The notes beneath the pieces are model-generated. The model was not told the DNA's origin. It made no database searches and saw only the letters and a list, made by a program, of their open reading frames with translations. Below, one piece after another: positions 1-10,063 of a stretch of 64,000 nt of DNA. Origin of the DNA: Tepidibacter mesophilus (GTDB lineage Bacteria > Bacillota > Clostridia > Peptostreptococcales > Peptostreptococcaceae); assembly GCF_002724055.1 (NCBI RefSeq), contig NZ_BDQY01000005.1, positions 94,116 to 158,115 of the forward strand. Direction: 5' to 3'. Position 1 is the first letter of the stretch. Each line of letters opens with the position of its first letter. The translations under genes and the position numbers were made by a program.

Positions 1-43
1 CGACCAATGAAAACGTTGTCCTAGTTGAGTTTTTAAAATATTC

Positions 44-79
44 AAAAAAAAGATAAGTCCTCTTTCTTGACTTATCTTT
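44..79 (-). terminator. Intrinsic terminator of the response-regulator operon
   Basis: Read on the minus strand, an 8-9 bp stem (GATAAGTC / GACTTATC) is followed directly by a run of seven T. It lies about 60 bases past the stop codon of the response regulator gene and would end that transcript. Confidence 0.8.
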
Positions 80-99
80 CTCTTAAATATTTAATACAT

Positions 100-136
100 G
101 GAAATAAATTTCCACGTTAGTGTGAAATTTATTTCC
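100..136. repeat. Inverted repeat just after the response-regulator gene
   Basis: GGAAATAAATTTC and its exact reverse complement GAAATTTATTTCC flank an 11-base centre. The repeat sits between the stop codon and the terminator. It has no T-run of its own, so it may be a transcript-stabilising hairpin or a protein site. Function not known. Confidence 0.5.
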
Positions 137-139
137 ACA

Positions 140-1501
140 TTATTTTAAATTATATTCTGTTAGTTTATTAAAAAGCTGTCTTCTACTTATATCCATAACT
201 TTTGCAGCCTGTGAAATATTGTATTCGCATTTTTCTAAGACTTGTTCAATATATTTTTTTTCAGCCTCTTTTCTTATATCTTTTAAAGACTTTATATTTT
301 CTTTTGTTTCAACTTCTTTTTTCTTAACTTTATACTTTGGTATATCCATTTCTCTTATAACACCATTTTCAGATAAAACAACTAATCTTTCAACTATATT
401 TTTAAGTTCTCTAATATTTCCGGGATAATCATATGAAAGTAAAAAATCCATTACTTCCTTTTCAATTTTATTTACATACTTTTTCAATTCAACTTTTGAT
501 TTTTCTAAAAAGAAATCAATAAGAATTGGCAAATCTTCTTGTCTATCTCTTAAAGGAGGAATTTCTATAGTTATTGTACTTATCCTATAAAATAAATCCT
601 CTCTAAATTCTCCATCTTCTATGGCTTTCTCCAAATCCTTATTAGTAGCACAAATCAACCTAAAATTAGCATCTATTGACTTATTACTTCCTAATCTCTC
701 AATTGTTCTTTCCTCAATTGCTCTTAAAAGTTTAACCTGTGTGCTTAAAGAAGTATCTCCTAACTCATCCATAAATAAAGTACCATTGTGCGCTGCTTCA
801 AACTTTCCTTTTCTTCTTTCTAAAGCACCCGTGAATGCACCTTTTTCATGACCAAATAATTCAGATTCTAAAAGACTAGGAGAAAGAGCATGGCAGTTAA
901 CGGGAATAAAATGTTTATCTTTTCTATCACTACAATTATGAATATATCTTGAAAATACTTCTTTTCCAACTCCTGATTCTCCTAAAATCAAAATATTGAC
1001 ATTACTATTTGCCGCCTTTTTTCCTATATCTAATATCTTTGTGAACTTTTTATTATTTGTTTTTAGCATAAATTTTGAATATTTTTGTTCATTTTTTAAA
1101 ACCTCATTATCTTTTTCAAGAGTTTCTATTTTCTTTAGTTTTTCAATCTCAATTAGAAGTTCCTCTGGATCATGACTTTTTACAAAGTATGAAAATGCAC
1201 CTTTTTTCATAGCCTCTACTGCATTTTTCACACTCCCATATCCTGTTATTATTATAACTTCTATATCAGAAATTTCTTTTTTTATTTCTTCAATAAGCTT
1301 TATCCCATCCATTCCTTTCATTATAAGATCTGTTAAGACAAGATTATAGCTTTTTTTTTCTAATATTTTTAAAGCTTCCTCCCCGCTTTGAGCATCGTCT
1401 ACATAATATCCCTTACTCTCAAGTATCATCCTAATAACTTCCCTGTATTCTTCTTCATCATCTACAACAAGTATCTTAAAATGACTATTGTTTTTGTCCA
1501 T
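140..1501 (-). CDS. NtrC-family sigma-54-dependent response regulator
   Basis: The second half of a two-component system that activates sigma-54 promoters. Numbering from the upstream TTG, a receiver domain covers about residues 10-125 with acidic pair D17/D18, phosphoacceptor D61 and K111. An AAA+ domain follows with Walker A GESGVGKE (177-184), the sigma-54 contact loop GAFTGA (224-229) and Walker B FMDELGD (246-252). A Fis-type helix-turn-helix ends the protein (ISQAAKVMDISRRQLFNKL). An upstream TTG at 1510 also opens the frame, but it abuts the GGGGAG ribosome binding site. The ATG at 1501 has 9-base spacing and is preferred, giving 453 aa. It overlaps the kinase gene by 17 bp. The regulated genes are unknown. 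Confidence 0.93.
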   Translation of the reverse strand: MDKNNSHFKILVVDDEEEYREVIRMILESKGYYVDDAQSGEEALKILEKKSYNLVLTDLIMKGMDGIKLIEEIKKEISDIEVIIITGYGSVKNAVEAMKKGAFSYFVKSHDPEELLIEIEKLKKIETLEKDNEVLKNEQKYSKFMLKTNNKKFTKILDIGKKAANSNVNILILGESGVGKEVFSRYIHNCSDRKDKHFIPVNCHALSPSLLESELFGHEKGAFTGALERRKGKFEAAHNGTLFMDELGDTSLSTQVKLLRAIEERTIERLGSNKSIDANFRLICATNKDLEKAIEDGEFREDLFYRISTITIEIPPLRDRQEDLPILIDFFLEKSKVELKKYVNKIEKEVMDFLLSYDYPGNIRELKNIVERLVVLSENGVIREMDIPKYKVKKKEVETKENIKSLKDIRKEAEKKYIEQVLEKCEYNISQAAKVMDISRRQLFNKLTEYNLK

Positions 1502-3518
1502 TTTCTTCAACTCCCCTCAAAGGCAAAATTATTTTAAAAGTTGTCCCTTGTCCTATTTGACTAGATACCTTTATTTCTCCACCAAATTTTTTAATCTCAT
1601 TGTAAGTTATAAATAACCCTAAACCAGTACCCTCACCCGCACATTTTGTTGTAAAAAAAGGATTAAATATATTTTCAATATCTTCTTTTTTTATTCCATG
1701 CCCAGTATCTGAAAATAAAATTGTAATAGAATCATCAGTTTCTAAACATGATATACTAAGAACTCCACTATTAGGCATTGCATCTATTGCATTTGATATA
1801 AGATTTATTAATATATGTTTAAGAGACTCTTCATTAAAGTAAATTTTTAGTCCATATTCACATTCTACTTTATAATTAATATTTTGTTTTTCCATTTTTT
1901 TTAAATTTAATTCAAGCATATTGTCTATAATGCTCCTCAAATCAATATTCTCAATATTATTATTAGATATTCTAGAAAAGTTTAAAAGATTATCTATTAT
2001 ATTACTAGCTTTTTCAACTGATTTTTCCATAACTTTTATTGATTTACCCATCTTTTCTATATCGTCATTTATATTATTTTTTAGAACATAGCAATGACTT
2101 CTTATTAATCCCAGAGGATTTCTAATTTCATGAGCAACTCCAGCTGCAAGCTGACCTACTGCAGACATCTTATTTGAATGGAGTAGCTGCCTTTCACTTA
2201 TTCTAATTTTTGTAATATCCCTTATCATTACAAGAACCCTGTGTATTGAATTTGTGTCATCTACAAGATGAAATGTATTAATTTCATAAATATTTTTTTT
2301 ATAATTAAACTCCATATTATAATTTTTTCCTTCTTCAAAAGTCTTTTTTATTATACAGCTTCCACATTCCATGCTCAATATTCCAGGATAATCTTTACAG
2401 TATGTTCCTATTATATTTTCTTTATTAGAATTAATATAATTACTAAAGGACTTATTAACATTTACTATTCTGCACTCATTATTAAGTACTATCATAAAAT
2501 GAGATAATCCATCAAATGTAATCTCAAGATCATTTCTGCTTATATAAAGTTCTTTTGTTCTTTTATCTACTTCTTTTTTTAGTTCCTTATTCCAAGAAAA
2601 AAATAAATATGAAGCTATAAATATTATTAATATAAAAAATAAAACAATAAGTCCATATCTTTCTTTTGTAGTTTCCTTTATTATTGGGGTTGAAATTCCA
2701 AACCATTTTTGCTGTATTTTGATCATTGTATTTTTCTTTTTTAAATTGTAAATACCTTTATTCAATATTCCTAGAAGAATTTTTTCAGACTTTGGAACTG
2801 CAAGTACAGACTCTTTTTCATAAAGCGGTTTATCAAGTATTTTATAGTCGTCTTTTAAATTTAGAACTTCCATAAAATAACTTATAACAGACTCATCTCC
2901 AACCATTGCATCCACTTGTTCCTCTTTAAGTAGATTCATTCCTTCGAAATAATCTCTAGTTAAATTGTAATCTATTTTTCCCGACTTAGAAGAAAGAAAT
3001 TCTATTACATAATCCCCCTCTTGTGCAGTCACTTTTTTCCCTACTAAATCTATATAATTTTTTATATTTTTTTCATTTTTAGGAACTACTATAACCGCTC
3101 TTTGGTAATATATAGGATTAGAAAGAAGATATTTTTTTGATCTTTCTTCAGATGGATACATATCACAAATATCAGTTTCACTTTTTTGAAGACTTTCAAG
3201 AGCCTTATTCCAAACAAGAGGTTCAAACTTTATCTCAGTTTCAAGTTCAATTGAAAGAGCTCTTAAATAATCAATTACAAGACCTTGATACTGCTTACTT
3301 TCTTCATCAACATATCTAAGAGGTGGAGAATTATTATCTGCACCATAAATTATTGGTCCATGCTTCTTAAGCCATTCTTTTTCTTCTTTCGTTATCTGAT
3401 TTGAGTGTTTAAAATATTCATAAAGATTTATATCATATTCTATTCTCATATAGCTTTCAATAAAAAAAATTATGAGTAATATCATTACTAATGAAGCTAC
3501 TATGATTTTTCTTTTCAT
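1485..3518 (-). CDS. Sensor histidine kinase with extracellular solute-binding domain and PAS domain
   Basis: Membrane sensor kinase, partner of the overlapping NtrC-type regulator. Order: membrane segment (about 5-22), a family-3 type periplasmic solute-binding domain outside the cell (about 45-275), a second membrane segment (288-308), a PAS domain (about 328-440), HisKA with phospho-acceptor H463 in AHEIRNPLG, and a HATPase domain with N box LINLISNAIDAM, DTGHGI and GTGLGL. This is a BvgS/GlnH-like layout suggesting direct sensing of a small solute such as an amino acid; the ligand is not deducible. The PAS domain holds a cysteine cluster (C374, C385, C388) that could bind metal or sense redox. 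ATG follows GGAGG by 8 bases. Confidence 0.92.
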   Translation of the reverse strand: MKRKIIVASLVMILLIIFFIESYMRIEYDINLYEYFKHSNQITKEEKEWLKKHGPIIYGADNNSPPLRYVDEESKQYQGLVIDYLRALSIELETEIKFEPLVWNKALESLQKSETDICDMYPSEERSKKYLLSNPIYYQRAVIVVPKNEKNIKNYIDLVGKKVTAQEGDYVIEFLSSKSGKIDYNLTRDYFEGMNLLKEEQVDAMVGDESVISYFMEVLNLKDDYKILDKPLYEKESVLAVPKSEKILLGILNKGIYNLKKKNTMIKIQQKWFGISTPIIKETTKERYGLIVLFFILIIFIASYLFFSWNKELKKEVDKRTKELYISRNDLEITFDGLSHFMIVLNNECRIVNVNKSFSNYINSNKENIIGTYCKDYPGILSMECGSCIIKKTFEEGKNYNMEFNYKKNIYEINTFHLVDDTNSIHRVLVMIRDITKIRISERQLLHSNKMSAVGQLAAGVAHEIRNPLGLIRSHCYVLKNNINDDIEKMGKSIKVMEKSVEKASNIIDNLLNFSRISNNNIENIDLRSIIDNMLELNLKKMEKQNINYKVECEYGLKIYFNEESLKHILINLISNAIDAMPNSGVLSISCLETDDSITILFSDTGHGIKKEDIENIFNPFFTTKCAGEGTGLGLFITYNEIKKFGGEIKVSSQIGQGTTFKIILPLRGVEENGQKQ

Positions 3519-3603
3519 CCGAAAGTTCCTCCGTCAAACATATTCCTATTATAATCAATAAGTACTTTTATTATATCATTAAATTATTATATTAACCTTA
3601 AAT

Positions 3604-3643
3604 AACCTCTTTACAAAAGTTATACAACTCTTGTAAAGAGGTT
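3604..3643 (-). terminator. Terminator-like hairpin after the his operon
   Basis: A 13-bp perfect stem (AACCTCTTTACAA / TTGTAAAGAGGTT) with a 14-base loop lies just downstream of hisJ and upstream of the kinase gene. The following minus-strand sequence is AT-rich with a weak T tract. It likely ends the his transcript. Confidence 0.65.
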
Positions 3644-3655
3644 TTATATGAGTTT

Positions 3656-4459
3656 TTAAATTTCAATAAAACTCGGTATTCTATTTTTAAATTGTGCAAT
3701 TTTCTTTACTCCTATAGATTTAAGTGTTTTTATAGTTTGCTCAAAAGCTCTACATATATCTTCAACTTTATGTGCATCTGACCCTATTGTTATAACAGTT
3801 CCTCCCATTTCAATATACCTTTTTAATATATTTGTATTAGGATGAGTTGTTTTAAGATTATATCTAAAACCTGCGGTATTGACTTCAATACCTTTTCCTT
3901 TTTGAATAATCAGACCTAAAATTTCATCTATAATTTCTTTAAAATCTTCATATTTCAACTCTTTATTATCGAAATTTCCATACCTAACTATATAATCTAA
4001 GTGTCCATAAACATCATAATTATCATAAGTTTCTATACAATACTTTATACTTTCAAAATATCTCATATAACTCTGTCTTTGAGTTTTTCCGTTAAAAAAG
4101 TCACCATTATATAAGTCTAATCCTTCACATGAATGCATAGAACATATTACGAAATCAAAAGGATATGATTTTATAAATTGGTCTAACCTGTTATTCAAAT
4201 GAGGTTGATATCCTATTTCTACACCCATTAAAATTTCAATTTCTTTATATTTATCTTTTAAGTATTTTATTTCTTTCATGTATTCACTATAATCAATTTC
4301 TCGGTCAAAAAGTTCATCCGGGCTATCGTAATCCACATGATCTGTAAAAATAATTTTTTTTAACCCTAATTCAACAGCTTTTATAACAATGTCTTCCATT
4401 TTAGCTTCACAATCAGGTGAATATTCCGTATGAATATGGCTATCTATTATAAATTTCAT
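3656..4459 (-). CDS. hisJ: Histidinol-phosphatase, PHP family (HisJ/HisK type)
   Basis: Dephosphorylates histidinol phosphate to histidinol, the eighth step of histidine synthesis. At 267 aa it matches the PHP-family enzymes of Firmicutes, not the HAD type. The N-terminal metal-binding pattern is DSHIHTEYSPDC with H8 and H10. Further metal ligands are likely in TDHVD, the CSMHS stretch and GSDAHK near the C-terminus. It is the last gene of the his operon. Its ATG overlaps the hisIE stop as TAATG, implying translational coupling. Confidence 0.93.
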   Translation of the reverse strand: MKFIIDSHIHTEYSPDCEAKMEDIVIKAVELGLKKIIFTDHVDYDSPDELFDREIDYSEYMKEIKYLKDKYKEIEILMGVEIGYQPHLNNRLDQFIKSYPFDFVICSMHSCEGLDLYNGDFFNGKTQRQSYMRYFESIKYCIETYDNYDVYGHLDYIVRYGNFDNKELKYEDFKEIIDEILGLIIQKGKGIEVNTAGFRYNLKTTHPNTNILKRYIEMGGTVITIGSDAHKVEDICRAFEQTIKTLKSIGVKKIAQFKNRIPSFIEI

Positions 4460-5082
4460 TATTCTTTTCTCTTTTCAAGTTCATTTTTTATATCTTCAAT
4501 AGTAACTTCTTCATTTACCATAAGTACTAACATATGATATATCAAATCACTTATTTCATAAACTAATTCTTCCTTATTTTGATTCTTAGCACCTATTATA
4601 ACTTCACTAGTCTCTTCTCCAACCTTTTTTAATATCTTATCTAATCCTTTTTCAAATAAATAATTAGTATAAGAACCTTCCTTAGGATTATTTTTTCTTT
4701 CTTTTATAAGTGAATATAAATCCTTTAAAACCTCATTTTTACTTTTTTCATTTTTTATTACTTCATTGAAAAAGCATGTATAACTTCCTGTATGACATGC
4801 TACTCCTATTTGTTCTACATAAATAAGAATAGTATCCTTATCACAGTCATAATAAAATCCCTTTAATTTCTGTATATTTCCTGATGTTTCTCCTTTTTTC
4901 CAAAGTTCTTGTCTGCTTCTACTATAATAGTAAGCTACTTTTTCGTCTAAAGTTTTTCTAATAGATTCTTCATTCATATATGCAAGCATTAAAACCTTAT
5001 TAGTATTTACATCTTGTACTACTACGGGGACTAATCCTTTATTATCAAATTTCATTTCCTTTACTACATTATCAACATTCAT
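4459..5082 (-). CDS. hisI: Bifunctional phosphoribosyl-AMP cyclohydrolase / phosphoribosyl-ATP pyrophosphohydrolase
   Basis: HisIE fusion carrying out steps two and three of histidine synthesis. The N-terminal HisI domain has [18 protein letters not shown] and zinc/magnesium ligands in DCDKDTIL and CHTGSYTC. The C-terminal HisE domain has [16 protein letters not shown] and a downstream EISDLIYH helix. A GTG at 5091 lies inside the ribosome binding site, while the ATG at 5082 stands 8 bases after AGGAG, so that start is preferred (207 aa). It follows hisF with almost no gap. Confidence 0.95.
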   Translation of the reverse strand: MNVDNVVKEMKFDNKGLVPVVVQDVNTNKVLMLAYMNEESIRKTLDEKVAYYYSRSRQELWKKGETSGNIQKLKGFYYDCDKDTILIYVEQIGVACHTGSYTCFFNEVIKNEKSKNEVLKDLYSLIKERKNNPKEGSYTNYLFEKGLDKILKKVGEETSEVIIGAKNQNKEELVYEISDLIYHMLVLMVNEEVTIEDIKNELEKRKE

Positions 5083-5093
5083 AAATCTCACTC

Positions 5094-5852
5094 CTAAATT
5101 CTAATTTCTATCCTTTTATCTTTTAAATATTTCTTAAGATCTTTTATTTTAATTTCTCCAAAGTGAAATACAGAAGCTGCTAGTATTCCATCAACATTTG
5201 CGTATTCTACAGCATCATAAAAGTCCTTCATATTACCAGCTCCTCCTGATGCAATTACAGGTACATTTACTACACTAGTAATTCTTTTTAAAAGTTCAAT
5301 ATCATATCCATTTTTCATTCCATCTTCATCTATACTATTTACAACTATTTCTCCCGCTCCAAGTTCAACTCCTTTTATAGCCCAATTTACTGCATCTAAA
5401 TCTGTTTTTTCTCTTCCACCCTTTATATATACGTTCCAAGAATTTTTTTCATTTTTCTTAACATCCATAGATAAAACAACACATTGTGCACCAAATTTCA
5501 AAGAGGCTTCTTTAATTAAATCTGGATTTTTAACAGCCGAAGAATTAATAGATACTTTATCTGCTCCTCTTCTTAATATATCTGTGAAATCATCAATTGA
5601 AGATACTCCTCCACCTACACAAAATGGAATATTTATATTCTTAGCAACCTTTGATACAAATTCTAAAGACGTTTTTCTTTCTTCATTTGATGCTGTTATA
5701 TCATAAAATACAAGTTCATCAGCTCCACAATCGCTATAATATTTACCTAGAATCTCTGGACTATCTACATCTACTATATTTTCAAACTTTTTACCCTTAA
5801 CTACTCTTCCACTTCTTACATCTAAGCAAGGTATTATTCTTCTTGTGAGCAT
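5094..5852 (-). CDS. hisF: Imidazole glycerol phosphate synthase, cyclase subunit HisF
   Basis: Cyclase half of the glutamine amidotransferase that makes imidazole glycerol phosphate and AICAR. It is a 252-aa TIM barrel with half-barrel symmetry. The two catalytic aspartates are present: D11 in [14 protein letters not shown] and D130 in LSMD. Phosphate-binding glycine loops are CVGGGV and ASGGAG. The start lies 19 bp inside hisA, behind AAGGAGG. It works with HisH, encoded two genes upstream. Confidence 0.96.
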   Translation of the reverse strand: MLTRRIIPCLDVRSGRVVKGKKFENIVDVDSPEILGKYYSDCGADELVFYDITASNEERKTSLEFVSKVAKNINIPFCVGGGVSSIDDFTDILRRGADKVSINSSAVKNPDLIKEASLKFGAQCVVLSMDVKKNEKNSWNVYIKGGREKTDLDAVNWAIKGVELGAGEIVVNSIDEDGMKNGYDIELLKRITSVVNVPVIASGGAGNMKDFYDAVEYANVDGILAASVFHFGEIKIKDLKKYLKDKRIEIRI

Positions 5853-6553
5853 TCCAAGGCCTCCTTAAGTTCTATTTTGTTATCATAAAGAGCTTTTCCT
5901 GTTATAGCTCCATATATATTCATATTCTTAAGCTTTTTTATATCATCAATTGAACTTATACCTCCAGAAGCTATTATTTCTAAAGACGTTTGTTCAGATA
6001 ATAATTTATATATTTCAAAATTAGGACCTTCAAGCATCCCATCTTTAGATATATCTGTATATACTATTGTTTTCACACCTATTTCTTCAAGTTCTTTACA
6101 TAAATCTATAGAATCTACATCACTTACTACTTCCCACCCTCTAAGAGCAACTTTACCATTTTTAGCATCTATAGAAACTACTATTTTTTCTTTATATTTA
6201 GAAACTAAGTTTTTAAGAAGTTCTTTATTTTCAACTGCAATAGTTCCAACTATTACCCTTTCTACTCCTATATCAATTAAACTTTTAACCTTTTCTTCAC
6301 TTCTTACTCCTCCACCTACTTGTACTGGTATTCCTATATTTTTAGCTATTTTTTCTATAGATTCTTTATTAATAATTTCTTCACTTCTAGCTCCATCTAA
6401 ATCCACTAAATGTAAAAATGAAGCTCCTTCATTTTCCCACTTAACTGCCATATCAAATGGCTCATTAGAATATATATTAACTTTGTCAAAATTCCCTTGA
6501 GAAAGTCTTACACATTTATTATCCTTTATATCTATTGCCGGAAAAATTATCAT
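5834..6553 (-). CDS. hisA: ProFAR isomerase HisA
   Basis: 1-(5-phosphoribosyl)-5-[(5-phosphoribosylamino)methylideneamino]imidazole-4-carboxamide isomerase, an Amadori rearrangement in histidine synthesis. It is a 239-aa TIM barrel related to HisF. The general base D8 ([13 protein letters not shown]) and the second aspartate around 129 (SIDAKNGK) or D167 (YTDISKDGM) are visible, with phosphate loops VGGGVR and ASGGIS. The start overlaps the hisH stop by 4 bp (ATGA). Confidence 0.95.
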   Translation of the reverse strand: MIIFPAIDIKDNKCVRLSQGNFDKVNIYSNEPFDMAVKWENEGASFLHLVDLDGARSEEIINKESIEKIAKNIGIPVQVGGGVRSEEKVKSLIDIGVERVIVGTIAVENKELLKNLVSKYKEKIVVSIDAKNGKVALRGWEVVSDVDSIDLCKELEEIGVKTIVYTDISKDGMLEGPNFEIYKLLSEQTSLEIIASGGISSIDDIKKLKNMNIYGAITGKALYDNKIELKEALECSQEE

Positions 6554-7152
6554 TTTATCATCTCCCCATATGCTTTTAGTATATTTGCACCCACTTCAGA
6601 ACTTTTTTCTGGATGAAATTGAATACCATAAATATTATTTTTTCTAACTATAGAAGGAATAGTTGTTCCATAGTCTGTGTATGCTACAAGTTCTTCATTT
6701 GAAGAATTAACATAATAAGAATGTACAAAATACACATAATCATCTTCATTTATATATTTTAATATTTCATCATTTTTATTAAACTTTATATTATTCCAAC
6801 CCATATGAGGAACTTTTAAATCTATATCTAATTTTTTAACATTTCCTTTTATAAAACCTAACCCTTCATATTCTCCATTCTCATAGCTTTTTTCATAAAG
6901 AAGCTGCATTCCAAGACATATACCTATTAAAAACTTTCCTTTATCTACATGCTCTTTTATTACTGGTATTAATTCCATATTTTTAAGTGAATTTATAGCA
7001 TCTCTAAAGGCTCCAACTCCAGGCAAAATAATTGAGTTGGCATTATTTATTTCATCTATATTATTTGAAATTTTTGTTTCTACTCCTACCATTTTAAATG
7101 CCCTAGATATAGAGTCTAAATTTCCAAGTCCATAATCAATTATTATATTCAA
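6550..7152 (-). CDS. hisH: Imidazole glycerol phosphate synthase, glutaminase subunit HisH
   Basis: Class I glutamine amidotransferase that feeds ammonia to HisF. The triad is C79 in GICLGMQ and H180/E182 in QFHPEKS; the oxyanion-side motif is PGVGAF. The start is TTG at 7152, supported by AAAGGGGG 8 bases upstream, with no ATG or GTG nearby that fits. The TTG directly follows the hisB stop TAG. A weak start here may set the HisH:HisF ratio, which is an inference. Confidence 0.94.
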   Translation of the reverse strand: MNIIIDYGLGNLDSISRAFKMVGVETKISNNIDEINNANSIILPGVGAFRDAINSLKNMELIPVIKEHVDKGKFLIGICLGMQLLYEKSYENGEYEGLGFIKGNVKKLDIDLKVPHMGWNNIKFNKNDEILKYINEDDYVYFVHSYYVNSSNEELVAYTDYGTTIPSIVRKNNIYGIQFHPEKSSEVGANILKAYGEMIK

Positions 7153-7731
7153 CTATAAAACCCCCTTTGATGATGATACTTTGTCAGAAAGTATTTGCAC
7201 GCCTTCATTTAATGCTCTTGCAAATGCCTTAAATACCGCTTCTATCTTATGATGGTCATTTTCACCGTATAGAACATCGATATGAAGCGTTACTTTAGCT
7301 TCATTTATGAAAGCCTTAAAAAATTCTTTGAAATTCTGAGTATCCATACTTCCAAGCTTTTCTCTTTTAAAATCAACATCAAATACTAAATAAGGTCGAT
7401 TGCTTATATCTAAAGCTATACGACATAAGCTCTCATCCATTGGAATATAAATACTTGAATATCTTTTTATTCCTTTTTTATCACCTAAAGCCTTAATAAA
7501 AGCTTCCCCTAATACTATTCCTATATCCTCTACTGTATGGTGATCATCAACATATATATCTCCACTACACTTTACTTTCAAATCAAAACTACCGTGAAAA
7601 GCCATCAAAGTAAGCATATGATCTAAAAATCCTATACCTGTATCAATATCACTTTTTCCACTTCCATCTAAATCTATTTCTACCAAAACTTCAGTTTCAA
7701 GAGTTTTTCTTTGTACTTTAGCTTTTCTCAT
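7153..7731 (-). CDS. hisB: Imidazoleglycerol-phosphate dehydratase
   Basis: Dehydrates imidazole glycerol phosphate to imidazole acetol phosphate. At 192 aa it is the monofunctional form without the phosphatase domain, which fits the separate hisJ. The manganese-binding motifs are all present: [23 protein letters not shown] and [16 protein letters not shown]. It overlaps hisC by 14 bp, with GGAG inside hisC as ribosome binding site. Confidence 0.96.
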   Translation of the reverse strand: MRKAKVQRKTLETEVLVEIDLDGSGKSDIDTGIGFLDHMLTLMAFHGSFDLKVKCSGDIYVDDHHTVEDIGIVLGEAFIKALGDKKGIKRYSSIYIPMDESLCRIALDISNRPYLVFDVDFKREKLGSMDTQNFKEFFKAFINEAKVTLHIDVLYGENDHHKIEAVFKAFARALNEGVQILSDKVSSSKGVL

Positions 7732-8770
7732 TTGACATTATCTCCTTTAATATTTTGATAAACATTCTATTCTCATTTTTAGTTCCTACACTAACTCTGT
7801 AATAGCCTTCTAGTTCATCAGAAAATTTTCTTATTAGTATTCCATAATCTATAAGCTTTTTATATAAATCGTTTATATCTGATTTGAAAAATATAAAGTT
7901 TGCATAAGATTTATAGGCTTTTATTTTCATATCATCTAACTCTTTATGTAAAAGTTCTCTTTCTTCTTTTACTTCTTTGATGTATTCAAAAATTTTATCT
8001 TTATTTTCAAGAGCCTTTACTCCTATATATTGAGAAATAGAGTTTAGATTGTAAGGTGATTTAACCTTATTTATAAGATTTATTATCCTTTGATTAGCTA
8101 TCATATATCCAAGCCTTATACCTGCAAGTCCTAATGCCTTTGATAATGTTCTTAAAACTATTAAATTTTCATAATTTAAAATTTCATCAACCATTGATCC
8201 ATCTGCAAATTCCATATAAGCTTCATCTATAACTACTAATCCATTTGTATTTTCCAAAAGCTTTTTGATATCATTTTTATTTATTAAGTTTCCTGTTGGA
8301 TTATTTGGATTGCATATAACTATAACTTTAGGATTTGTTTCTTTTGCTTTTTTTATTAACTTATCTATATCTACCCCAAAGTCTTCATTACTTTTAACTC
8401 CTACAAATTCTGCTGAATATATTTGACTATATACTGAGTACATACTAAATGTAGGAATGTGGCTTAAAATAATTTCACCCTTATCTACAAAAGTCTTTAT
8501 CACAAGTTCTATCATCTCACTTGAACCATTTCCAACTATAATATTTGAGATATCCACATTTAAATATTTCTTTATTTCTTGTTTTAGAAGATATGAATCA
8601 TTATCAGGATAAAAATTTAGGTTAAAATCTTCATCAAATTTGATTCCTTCTTTATATATGTCTTGTAATAAAATATTTTTACCTTCATTAGCATCGAGCT
8701 TTATTTTAAAATCAATCTTATTCGTCTTATATTCTTTCAGATTTTTTATATTTTCTTTTACTAATTCCAT
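7718..8770 (-). CDS. hisC: Histidinol-phosphate aminotransferase
   Basis: PLP-dependent class I/II aminotransferase of 350 aa making histidinol phosphate from imidazole acetol phosphate and glutamate. The Schiff-base lysine is K211 in [23 protein letters not shown] (153-160) and DEAY (182-185) are the usual cofactor and fold motifs. It lies between hisD and hisB with short or negative spacing. Confidence 0.94.
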   Translation of the reverse strand: MELVKENIKNLKEYKTNKIDFKIKLDANEGKNILLQDIYKEGIKFDEDFNLNFYPDNDSYLLKQEIKKYLNVDISNIIVGNGSSEMIELVIKTFVDKGEIILSHIPTFSMYSVYSQIYSAEFVGVKSNEDFGVDIDKLIKKAKETNPKVIVICNPNNPTGNLINKNDIKKLLENTNGLVVIDEAYMEFADGSMVDEILNYENLIVLRTLSKALGLAGIRLGYMIANQRIINLINKVKSPYNLNSISQYIGVKALENKDKIFEYIKEVKEERELLHKELDDMKIKAYKSYANFIFFKSDINDLYKKLIDYGILIRKFSDELEGYYRVSVGTKNENRMFIKILKEIMSNEKS

Positions 8771-8781
8771 ATTAATACCCC

Positions 8782-10062
8782 CTATTCAAATCTTACTTTT
8801 ATGGAATTGGCATGTGCTGTTAATCCCTCATCCTCCGCAATTCTTATAATAGAATCTTTTGACTTCATTAAAGCTTCTTTGCTGTAATATATTAAAGAAG
8901 TTTTCTTTAAGAAATCCTCAACTCCTAAAGGTGATGCAAATTTAGAAGTTGAACTAGTAGGCAACGTATGATTTGGTCCTGCAAAATAATCTCCTAATGG
9001 TTCTGGAGAGAATTCTCCAAGAAATATTGCTCCAGCATTTTTTATTTGTTTGTATAAGTCAAAAGGATTTCTTGTAAGTATTTCTAAATGTTCTGGTGCT
9101 ACTTCATTAGCTATTTTTATTGATTCATTAATAGAACTTGTTATTATTATTGCTCCATAATTTTCAAGAGATTTTTTTATTATTTCTTTTCTTTCAAGCA
9201 TTTCAACTTGTATTTTCAATTCTTCGTTTACTTTTTTTGCTGTTTTCGGAGAATCTGTAACAAGTATTGATGCTGCCATTTCATCGTGCTCTGCTTGAGA
9301 TATTAAATCAGCAGCTATATATTTTGGATTTGCGTATTCATCTGCAATTATTAAAATTTCACTAGGTCCTGCAATCATGTCTATTCCTACATATCCTGAA
9401 ACTTTCTTTTTAGCCATGGCAACATATATATTTCCAGGCCCAACTATTTTAGATACCTTAGGTACACTTTCTGTTCCAAAAGCAAGTGCCCCTATTCCCT
9501 GAGCTCCTCCTACCTTGTATATCTTATCTACCCCAGCTATAGAAGCTGCTACAAGAATAGAGTCTTTTAACTTTCCTTCTTTATTAGGTGGAGTTATCAT
9601 AACTATTTCCTTAACTCCAGCTATTTTTGCAGGTACTGCATTCATTAAAACAGTAGATGGATATGCTGCACTTCCACCAGGAACATATATACCAACGGTT
9701 TCTATAGGTCTTATAATTTGACCTAAAATTACATTTTCTCCATCATGTAGTGTATACGAGGTTTTTAATTGCTTAGTGTGGTATTTTTCAATGTTTTCCT
9801 TAGACTTTAAAAGATCATTTTTTAAATTATCATCTATATTTTCAAATGCATTATCTATTTCTTCTTGAGACACTAAAAAATCATCTATTTTTACTTTGTC
9901 AAACTTTAATGTATATTCTTTTAAAGCTTCATCTTTTCTTTTTCTTACATCAAATAAAATTTCATCAACTACTTTATTTACTTCTTCAAATTCAAATTGA
10001 CTTCTATCTAAAAGTTTTTTTAAAAAACCACTATCTTTTATTGAATCTATTATTCTTATCAT
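8782..10062 (-). CDS. hisD: Histidinol dehydrogenase
   Basis: Zinc enzyme oxidising histidinol to histidine in two NAD-dependent steps. Motifs are GGAQGIGALAFGT, IAGPSEILIIAD, the zinc/catalytic stretch SQAEHDE and the catalytic VAPEHLE. A longer frame begins at 10083, but that ATG has no ribosome binding site. The ATG at 10062, 6 bases after GGAGG that itself lies at the hisG stop, is preferred. It gives about 426 aa, the normal family size. Confidence 0.95.
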   Translation of the reverse strand: MIRIIDSIKDSGFLKKLLDRSQFEFEEVNKVVDEILFDVRKRKDEALKEYTLKFDKVKIDDFLVSQEEIDNAFENIDDNLKNDLLKSKENIEKYHTKQLKTSYTLHDGENVILGQIIRPIETVGIYVPGGSAAYPSTVLMNAVPAKIAGVKEIVMITPPNKEGKLKDSILVAASIAGVDKIYKVGGAQGIGALAFGTESVPKVSKIVGPGNIYVAMAKKKVSGYVGIDMIAGPSEILIIADEYANPKYIAADLISQAEHDEMAASILVTDSPKTAKKVNEELKIQVEMLERKEIIKKSLENYGAIIITSSINESIKIANEVAPEHLEILTRNPFDLYKQIKNAGAIFLGEFSPEPLGDYFAGPNHTLPTSSTSKFASPLGVEDFLKKTSLIYYSKEALMKSKDSIIRIAEDEGLTAHANSIKVRFE

Positions 10063-10063
10063 A

